This document shows, piece after piece, positions 57,469 to 64,000 of a stretch of DNA of 64,000 bases. How positions within the stretch are numbered: position 1 is the stretch's first letter; every line of letters begins with the position of its first letter. The notes beneath the pieces are model-generated. The model did no database searches. It saw only the letters and a list, made by a program, of their open reading frames with translations, and had not been told where the DNA came from. This DNA comes from Akkermansiaceae bacterium (GTDB taxonomy: Bacteria; Verrucomicrobiota; Verrucomicrobiia; Verrucomicrobiales; Akkermansiaceae): NCBI GenBank assembly GCA_028822935.1, contig JAPKCM010000004.1:1-64000 (forward strand). Direction: 5' to 3'. Both the position numbers and the translations under genes were made by a program.

Positions 57469-58998
57469 TCAGTTCTTAAAACCGAGTTCCACACTCTCCA
57501 AAATCGGCTTCGACTTGTTGTCTGTCGAATCCGTCAACTTGATTTCAAATTGAAATCCGTATCCCTCCGGCAGCGAGGACACCTCGAGCGATGCGGGAGT
57601 CTTTTTGACCTGCTTTGAGAATCCCGGGAGGTAGTCGTAAGCCTCTTTGACTTCCTTCCAGTCGGTCCACTGATCCGTTTTGCCATCATTGTCGGTATCC
57701 ACTCCGACGCGAACCTCGGCTGTTTCTACCCACGGTCCAGGACTGGTAAAGTCGGTTGGCTGCTGGGTCGCCAAGTAGAAGCGGCCTTCCGCAAAACAAA
57801 CGTCCGGGTCGGGATGTCCTTTGCCAATGCTATCACAAAAGGCGAACTGTTTCCCAATGTCCGACGAGGTGAACCACGCCGCCTGCATCGGTTTCCCGTG
57901 TTCGGAATCATAATCACCGAAGAGGTAATACTGTCCTCCGATTGAAATGGCGGCCCAATCGCCAAAGGCTTCCTGATTGGGACTGTGCACCTCATACTCA
58001 GCGATATTGGAGGGATAATTTTTTGGGTCCTCCTTGGTCCAATGAGGGTGCTTGTAGGTTTTGATCTCTCCGGTGGGTTTGGTTCGCACATCGACAGCAG
58101 GAGTTTCTTGAATTTTGAATAGCGACACTCCGTCCGGGCTCACCGCATGACCGGCCAGCGGCGAATCCCACGCCCGCTTGCTCGCATTGATCGGATCCCA
58201 ATTTTCAAAGATGACATGGAAATTTCCCTCGAGATCGCGAATGAATCCAGCGTCCGACCCATGAGAGGGATCGCTCAAAACCTTCCCCATGTTCTCTCCC
58301 GGTAGTCCATCAGCGAGATCGGCATCAACGTAGACATGAGGGTCCTGGTCGTTGGGGAAGTCGTAATAGATGTAGGTTTTGCCATCCACATGTTCAGCAC
58401 TCGTGACCCAACGGGAAAAGCCCTCCGTCACCGGCCCGTGGTGCACCCAGCTCACCATATCCCTACTTTGCCAGGCATGGTAGCCGCCGGTTCTCGGCTT
58501 CAAACCACCGGGAGCATCGTATTGATTCGCAAAACGGGTCGTCTTGAGCGGTATCTCAAATCCTTCGAGCCTCGCATCCTTCGGGCTATGCTTGACCAGT
58601 GGCTTCCCTTTCTCCCCCTTCTTCCGGCGAAGCTGCCCGCCGCCATATTTTCCGAACATCCAGTAGTTATCCGGCCCGATCGTCAGGAGAACCGGCGCAT
58701 CCCCCAAGTTCGACGGACCCAGATTCTCAGTCGGATTCCAGTTTTGCCAAATCGGAGATTGAGTGAGCGTGATCGAACTCACCGCGCGCTTCTTATCGAA
58801 CCGCTTCACCACACTCTGAAAGGTGCCCGACTTTTCGGTTGGAGAAATGCTCCCCTTTTGCACATCCAGCCCGCTTTGGGAAGCTTGCGCTTTCGTCCAA
58901 TCTTCTTGGGAATCGACGGTCCAGGATTCGTCAGCACTGGATGGGTGAACGAAGAGTAAAGAGCAGAGCCAAAAATACGAAAAAGTAGAAGATCTCAT
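57469..58998 (-). CDS. Secreted glycosidase-like protein (GH43-type five-blade fold)
   Basis: Signal peptide MRSSTFSYFWLCSLLFVHPSSA; GSDAGFIRDLEGNFHVIFENWDP, YYLFGDYDSEHG, GHPDPDVCFAEGRFYLATQQ. Confidence 0.7.
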   Translation of the reverse strand: MRSSTFSYFWLCSLLFVHPSSADESWTVDSQEDWTKAQASQSGLDVQKGSISPTEKSGTFQSVVKRFDKKRAVSSITLTQSPIWQNWNPTENLGPSNLGDAPVLLTIGPDNYWMFGKYGGGQLRRKKGEKGKPLVKHSPKDARLEGFEIPLKTTRFANQYDAPGGLKPRTGGYHAWQSRDMVSWVHHGPVTEGFSRWVTSAEHVDGKTYIYYDFPNDQDPHVYVDADLADGLPGENMGKVLSDPSHGSDAGFIRDLEGNFHVIFENWDPINASKRAWDSPLAGHAVSPDGVSLFKIQETPAVDVRTKPTGEIKTYKHPHWTKEDPKNYPSNIAEYEVHSPNQEAFGDWAAISIGGQYYLFGDYDSEHGKPMQAAWFTSSDIGKQFAFCDSIGKGHPDPDVCFAEGRFYLATQQPTDFTSPGPWVETAEVRVGVDTDNDGKTDQWTDWKEVKEAYDYLPGFSKQVKKTPASLEVSSLPEGYGFQFEIKLTDSTDNKSKPILESVELGFKN

Positions 58999-59153
58999 GA
59001 GTTTTTTGAACTTGAAGTGAATGTCAGACATTTTGATACGCAAAAGAGAGACGAATCTAAGATGTTTTTCCAAAAATTCCAAACCATTAGAAATGAAGAA
59101 TGATTCCGTAAGTGGAGCTGACGAAGGACTGGTATTCTGTTACTACCTGAGCG

Positions 59154-59675
59154 ATGAACGACCTCGTCCTCAATGAAGACATCCATCAACGAGTCATTGT
59201 CGAGATGGTTCCTCGGGCGGAGCGCTTTCTCTGGATCGTCACTGCCGACGTCAAAGATCTCCACGTTAAGAAAGGGCGCCGCTTTGTCCCCTTTCTCGAA
59301 ATCCTCTCAGATACGGTGCAGCGCGGTGTCGCCGTCCGCCTCTTTCACGCAAAGGAACCCGGGCCCCGCTTCCGCGCCGACTTCGACAAATACCCCGCCC
59401 TTATCGAATCCGATCTCTTCGAGCGTATCCTCTGCCCGCGTATTCACACCAAAGCTGTCGTGGTCGATGGACAGGAAGCCTTCATCGGTTCCGCGAACCT
59501 CACCGGAGCCGGGCTCGGTGCAAAAAGCCCTCTTCGGAGGAATTTTGAAGCCGGCTTTGTCACCGACGAAGCCCGACATCTCGACCCAATCATGGAATGG
59601 ATCGATGCCCTTTACCTCGGTGACTTTTGCCAGAAGTGCCAGCGGCGTAGCACCTGTCCCGATCCCATCGCCTAG
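59154..59675 (+). CDS. Phospholipase D-like (single HKD) protein with C-terminal Cys cluster
   Basis: IHTKAVVVDGQEAFIGSANLT; C-terminus FCQKCQRRSTC. Confidence 0.85.
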   Translation: MNDLVLNEDIHQRVIVEMVPRAERFLWIVTADVKDLHVKKGRRFVPFLEILSDTVQRGVAVRLFHAKEPGPRFRADFDKYPALIESDLFERILCPRIHTKAVVVDGQEAFIGSANLTGAGLGAKSPLRRNFEAGFVTDEARHLDPIMEWIDALYLGDFCQKCQRRSTCPDPIA

Positions 59676-59726
59676 TCAGGGACATCACCGTATCGCCCAA
59701 CCTTAATCATCAAAAACCTTCCGGCC

Positions 59727-60101
59727 TCAATCCTGGTCCAGCCAATCCCCGGAACTCACGACCTCAAATCCCTCCAGCCCCTTGAGCCACTCGTAAATCC
59801 AAACTTCTGTGGAACTTCCATCAAGAAGGATCTCTCGCTTCACTCGATGATACTCACCATTGCGCTCATCCTCCAATCCGATGCCCTCAAACTCATCGAG
59901 TTCCTTGAGAAGTTCCGGCCCAATCTCGTAGACCTCCCCCTTGACCCATCTTCCCGAGCCAAGAACGAGCCCGGGATACCAATCGATCTTCAAAAGACTC
60001 CCTTCAACTTCGGCCGGTCCCAGCCAACGCGCATCCTTCATGCGCCAGTCATTCGACGCCCCTTTCCGGAGCGCGCCATAGACAAAAATCAGATCAGGCA
60101 T
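59727..60101 (-). CDS. Gamma-glutamylcyclotransferase/AIG2-like protein
   Basis: FVYGALRKGASNDWRMKDARWLG...YPGLVLGSGRWVKGEVYEI. Confidence 0.88.
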   Translation of the reverse strand: MPDLIFVYGALRKGASNDWRMKDARWLGPAEVEGSLLKIDWYPGLVLGSGRWVKGEVYEIGPELLKELDEFEGIGLEDERNGEYHRVKREILLDGSSTEVWIYEWLKGLEGFEVVSSGDWLDQD

Positions 60102-61161
60102 TCTCCTGCTTCTCCATGATTTCTTCGAGAGCGTCTTTCACCTTGTCGAGTCCTTCTTCCTTATCTGCAGAAATGGAGACGATCCTGACCTTTGGAAAAC
60201 GCTGCTTGAAGAATTCGAGGTTCTCGGTCGATGCCTCGAGATCCATCTTATTGGCAATGACCATCCAAGGAAACTTCGCGAGGTCCTCGTCATACATTTT
60301 GATCTCCGTCCGGAGCGTCTGAACGTCTGCGATCGGATCACGCCCTTCGCTTCCGGCCATATCGACCACGAAAAGGAGCACCCGGCATCGCGTAATGTGG
60401 CGTAGAAACTCATGTCCAAGTCCCCGGTTCTCATGAGCTCCCTCGATCAGCCCTGGAATATCAGCCAAAGTGCAGCGCACGTGCCCGCCAAGCGGAACCA
60501 CCCCAATCTGAGGCGTCAACGTCGTGAAAGGATACGAGGCCACCTTCGGCTTCTTGGCGGAAAGTTTACCAAGCAAGGTCGACTTACCGGCATTCGGGAA
60601 TCCCACCAAACCGGCGTCCGCAATGCGCCGCAGCTCAAGGTAGAAAATGCCCTCGGTTCCATCGGTTCCCATCTCGCGCTCCTGCGGGACCTGATTGGTC
60701 GAGGTGCGGAAATGAAAATTACCACGTCCTCCTTTTCCTCCGACACAGAGAGTAATTTCCTGACCGTGCTCCGTAAGATCGATCACCGGTTCGAGATCGA
60801 TGCCACCTTCGCTGCGCTCCATCGCAACCGCATCCGTCACCGTAACGGCCGGACTCTTGTAGATCACCGTTCCAGGGGGAACGCGACCAATCGCCGTCTT
60901 GCCATTCTTTCCATGACGTTTGTAGGTCTGGCCCTGAGCACCATTCTCAGCGATGAGCTTGGGATCATAATGGAATGCCCGCAGGTTATCGGTGTTTTCA
61001 TCCACCTTGATGACGACCTGGCCACCATCGCCTCCGTCACCACCATCAGGACCACCCCGGGGGACAAATTTTTCCCGTCGAAAACTGACGATGCCATTTC
61101 CACCATCCCCCGATTTACAGCGGATACGGATGTGGTCGACGAATGATTTGTCCCCTTTCAT
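60094..61161 (-). CDS. obg: GTPase Obg
   Basis: FVDHIRIRCKSGDGGNGIVSFRREKFVPRGGPDGGDGGDGG; GFPNAGKSTLL; DIPGLIEGAHENRGLGHEFLRHI. Confidence 0.97.
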   Translation of the reverse strand: MKGDKSFVDHIRIRCKSGDGGNGIVSFRREKFVPRGGPDGGDGGDGGQVVIKVDENTDNLRAFHYDPKLIAENGAQGQTYKRHGKNGKTAIGRVPPGTVIYKSPAVTVTDAVAMERSEGGIDLEPVIDLTEHGQEITLCVGGKGGRGNFHFRTSTNQVPQEREMGTDGTEGIFYLELRRIADAGLVGFPNAGKSTLLGKLSAKKPKVASYPFTTLTPQIGVVPLGGHVRCTLADIPGLIEGAHENRGLGHEFLRHITRCRVLLFVVDMAGSEGRDPIADVQTLRTEIKMYDEDLAKFPWMVIANKMDLEASTENLEFFKQRFPKVRIVSISADKEEGLDKVKDALEEIMEKQENA

Positions 61162-61169
61162 AAAAAAAA

Positions 61170-62195
61170 TTAAGCGTTGGTTGGCCCAAAGGCCTTCATC
61201 AGGCAAACTTCAAGCGCAAGGGCTTCCGTGACATTGGTCTCAAGCAACCGTCGCAGTTCCTCCACCGCGGTAACACGTTGGAGGAGAGAGTCGAGCGTTT
61301 CGTTGGAAACAGCCGCATTAGTCACCGCCGCAAAGTCTTCAAACTCTAGCCCCGTCGCTCCCGCCTTCTGGCGGATGAGATCGCCCATCCAAGCAAGCAG
61401 AGCATCGATCATGCGCGAGCGCTCGCCGAGATAGTCGGCCGCCGTTTGCGCTTCATACATTTTCTCCCGCTGCGCCAGCCAGTCTCCTTCGATCGCTTGT
61501 TTGTATTTGGCGGACTCTTCCTTAAAAGTAACCTCGTAGCCCTTTGCAATGATTGCCTTGCGCTCTTTGAGGAGATTTTCAAAGCCAGCTTTCACCAGCA
61601 GCCCGGCATCAAGTTGGCCCAAACCATCCCGCGTCGCGGTCTCCAGGATCGGCAACAACGCCTCGATTTCCTCACCGCGAACCGCATCGACGGGCTTCAG
61701 AAGCGCCAGATGAACACAGCGCGACCAAATCGTAGGAAGAAGTCGCTCCGGCTCTCCTGAGAGGAGCAGTAAAAGACTCTGCCCCGGAGGTTCCTCAAGC
61801 GTCTTCAAAAAAGCGTTCTCGGAAGACTCATTCATGCGATCGGCATCGACAATCACGCCAATCTTCCACTTTTTTTTCGGGGCTGATTGATTCATCATCT
61901 TCTCAATCCCACGCATTTCCTCGACCCGGATGATACGCGATTTCGACCGAGGACGAATCAAGCGAACAAACTCTCCTTCAACTCCCTCCAAAGTGGGAGC
62001 CTCTTTCGCGACCGGATCCCCCCAAAGGTCACCTCCGGCAGCATCGTCTTCTCCATTAAGAAGATCGGCCATTTGCGCCGCCAAAGCCTCTTTCCCGCTG
62101 CCCTTCGGGCCCGTGATGAGAAAGGCATGGGCCAGTCGCCCACGCTCATGCGCGGACTCAATCAACTCAAATGCTTTTTCGACGGAAAATGCCAC
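61170..62195 (-). CDS. holB: DNA polymerase III delta' subunit
   Basis: AHAFLITGPKGSGKEALA; DADRMNESSENAFLKTLEEPP. Confidence 0.88.
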   Translation of the reverse strand: MAFSVEKAFELIESAHERGRLAHAFLITGPKGSGKEALAAQMADLLNGEDDAAGGDLWGDPVAKEAPTLEGVEGEFVRLIRPRSKSRIIRVEEMRGIEKMMNQSAPKKKWKIGVIVDADRMNESSENAFLKTLEEPPGQSLLLLLSGEPERLLPTIWSRCVHLALLKPVDAVRGEEIEALLPILETATRDGLGQLDAGLLVKAGFENLLKERKAIIAKGYEVTFKEESAKYKQAIEGDWLAQREKMYEAQTAADYLGERSRMIDALLAWMGDLIRQKAGATGLEFEDFAAVTNAAVSNETLDSLLQRVTAVEELRRLLETNVTEALALEVCLMKAFGPTNA

Positions 62196-62301
62196 GCCCC
62201 GATGTATCCCGTAGACGCTTCTCGGGCAAGCTTGAGAAAGAAGATCCTTACTGCCGTCATTTGGACTGTGAGCCTAACCCTTCTCGCTCTAAAAGGCCAC
62301 C

Positions 62302-63000
62302 ATGCTTATTGACAAAAAAGTCCTCATCACAGGAGCCTCTTCCGGGATTGGAAAGGCCATCGCCGAAGCCCTTCTTAAAGAAGGAGCAGAAGTCATCGGT
62401 CTCTGTCGCTCAGTCGAAAACCTTCCTCCAGGCGTCGCTCCTCTTTCCTGCGATCTCAGCGAACCCGATCAAATAGCCACCGCTTTTTCTTCCCTCGACC
62501 AGCTCGACATCCTCATCAACAACGCCGGCCTGGCCTACCTCTCACCCATCAGCACCGGTGATCCCGAAAAATGGCAGCGCATGTGGCAGATCAACGTCCA
62601 CGCCCTCGGACTCTGCTCTCAGTATGCTCTCAAACTTTTCCCTCCATCCGGCGGCCACATCTTAAACATCTCGTCCCTTTCCGGCCACCGCGTCCCTCCC
62701 ACTGGAGGATTCTACGCCGCCACCAAGTTCGCAGTCCGCGCCATGACCGAAGCCCTCCGCTCCGAGCTCAAACTCGTAAATTCAGCAACCCGGATTTCAT
62801 CCATTTCCCCCGGCTTCGTCGATACACCTCTCCTCGACCACTACTTCGCAGGCCGCGAAGACCAACTCGCGCAAACCCGAGCCAAGGTCAACATGCTCAC
62901 CCCACAAAACATCGCCGCCACCGCCCTCCACATTCTCAGCGCACCTCCCGGAGTCGAAATCAACGACGTCCTCCTCCGCTCCTCCGACCAAGCGGTCTAG
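62302..63000 (+). CDS. Short-chain dehydrogenase/reductase
   Basis: KKVLITGASSGIGKAIAEALL, INNAGLAYL, GGFYAATKFAV. Confidence 0.95.
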   Translation: MLIDKKVLITGASSGIGKAIAEALLKEGAEVIGLCRSVENLPPGVAPLSCDLSEPDQIATAFSSLDQLDILINNAGLAYLSPISTGDPEKWQRMWQINVHALGLCSQYALKLFPPSGGHILNISSLSGHRVPPTGGFYAATKFAVRAMTEALRSELKLVNSATRISSISPGFVDTPLLDHYFAGREDQLAQTRAKVNMLTPQNIAATALHILSAPPGVEINDVLLRSSDQAV

Positions 63001-63078
63001 CAAATTCGAAAGACTCGGAATGAGTCTAAGACATTAGTAGGTCATTCACTTTGTGACCTTCACACCGCCCCTTCGGTC

Positions 63079-63461
63079 ATGATCGTAGAAGGAACAGTTG
63101 GGAAAATAGAAGTTATCAAAGAGTTTATCTACCCGCTTCCCGGAAAGAAAAAAGAATTCAAAACCGAGAACCTCGGAGTCATCGAAACCTTCCGCATCCA
63201 CCCCCTCAACAGCGAAAAAAAATCACCTTCAACGCCCTCGTCCAAGTCAAAGAAAACCTCGGCTTCGAAACGGAAAAATTAAATCCCGCTCAGCCCATTT
63301 TCAAAGAGTGCCGCTTCGATGAAAAAGTTACCCTCACCAGCGGCCACTCCATCCTCTTCCGCGGCCTCATCTCCGATCAGCAACAGAAAACTGAAGACGC
63401 CACTCCCGTCCTCAGCGACCTCCTTCTCTTCGGCCCCCTCTTCACCAAAAAGCCCAATTAA
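63079..63461 (+). CDS. Small protein, frame broken at an A8 run (indel or -1 frameshift)
   Basis: MIVEGTVGKIEVIKEFIYPLPGKKKEFKTENLGVIETFRIHPLNSEKK | ITFNALVQVKENLGFETEKLNPAQPIFKECRFDEKVTLTSGHSILFRGLISDQ...LFTKKPN*. Confidence 0.55.
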
Positions 63462-63550
63462 CAACCTCCCTCTCTAGATCCAACACCCTCGACCAAGCCA
63501 TCCCATCAATCCCATCGATCCGTGGTTTTTCTTTCCACTTGCCCTGCCCT

Positions 63551-64000
63551 TCAAGCTTGAACCCGGAACGCCTTCTCCACCTCCTCCGCGATGATCTCAA
63601 TCGCTTCTTCCACCATCTTGGGGGGCATCGTGTAAGTCATCCGGATGCACTCGCGCGTGTGCCCCCAATCGATCCCCTCGGGAAGCCCGAAGAAGAAGTA
63701 TTCTCCGGGGACGATGAGAACGCAGCGCTCTTTCAGTCGTTGGTAGAGTTCCTTGGTCGTAATGGGCAGTCCTTCAAACCAAATCCAAAGAAAAAGAGCG
63801 CCCTCGCTCCGATGAACAAAGTAAGGAAATTTCTCGCCAAAATACTGCGAAATCCATTCCTGCGCCTGCTTCGACTTTTCCTCATAGAAAGGCTTCACCA
63901 CCTCCTGACTCAACCGCAGCACCTCGCCCGATGCGATCAGAGGACGCATGATCTCCTGGCCGACATTTCCATTCGCCAGCCCCACAATCGAGGTCATCGA
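63551..64000 (-). CDS. avtA: Valine-pyruvate aminotransferase, partial (5' end beyond window)
   Basis: TSIVGLANGNVGQEIMRPLIASGEVLRLSQEVVKPFYEEKSKQA...FPYFVHRSEGALFLWIWFEGLPITTKELYQRLKERCVLIVPGEYFFFG. Confidence 0.92.
   Translation of the reverse strand, partial: SMTSIVGLANGNVGQEIMRPLIASGEVLRLSQEVVKPFYEEKSKQAQEWISQYFGEKFPYFVHRSEGALFLWIWFEGLPITTKELYQRLKERCVLIVPGEYFFFGLPEGIDWGHTRECIRMTYTMPPKMVEEAIEIIAEEVEKAFRVQA

Noticed and set aside
57240-57470. T-box riboswitch upstream of leuA
   Set aside because: No T-box-like TGGNACCGCG consensus visible; the leucine-rich leader ORF is a simpler explanation.

Overview
The window looks like a chromosomal segment from a Verrucomicrobia-type bacterium. This is inferred from PEP-CTERM-like tails, DUF1592/DUF1552 proteins, a sulfatase, dense ORFs and many secreted proteins. 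No rRNA, tRNA or CRISPR array was found. The first ~11 kb is accessory and scarred. It holds an IS30-like remnant, several truncated genes (cytochrome-like, MORN/YwqK-like lipoprotein, trkA), an NfeD-flotillin pair, and at least four copies of a ~70-80 bp dispersed element, usually found where a gene is broken; a longer module of it occurs at 4.4 and 10.9 kb. From 11 to 28 kb there is a membrane-protein cluster, glnB behind a textbook sigma-54 site, rpsT, an unusual 3-hydroxyisobutyrate-dehydrogenase/YgfZ fusion, aroK, queG, a pseudokinase/OB-fold-like membrane protein, a secreted nuclease-like protein, a SpoU-type methylase and a sulfatase. From 28 to 41 kb there is DUF1592 - histone deacetylase-like - DUF1552, a decayed patch with a RAYT transposase C-terminus beside a REP-like repeat and a P-type ATPase fragment, then purC, an amidase, citrate synthase and tsaB. 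From 42.0 to 49.4 kb a co-directional eight-gene cluster (desaturase, FAD oxidoreductase, DUF1365, CFA synthase, DUF2062, DUF1295, coclaurine-N-methyltransferase-like enzyme) looks like a fatty-acid or lipid modification pathway and is the best candidate for an undescribed system. The remainder includes HupE/UreJ, DUF2891, ROK kinase, leuA with a leucine-rich leader peptide candidate, a GH43-like protein, obg, holB, an SDR and partial avtA.
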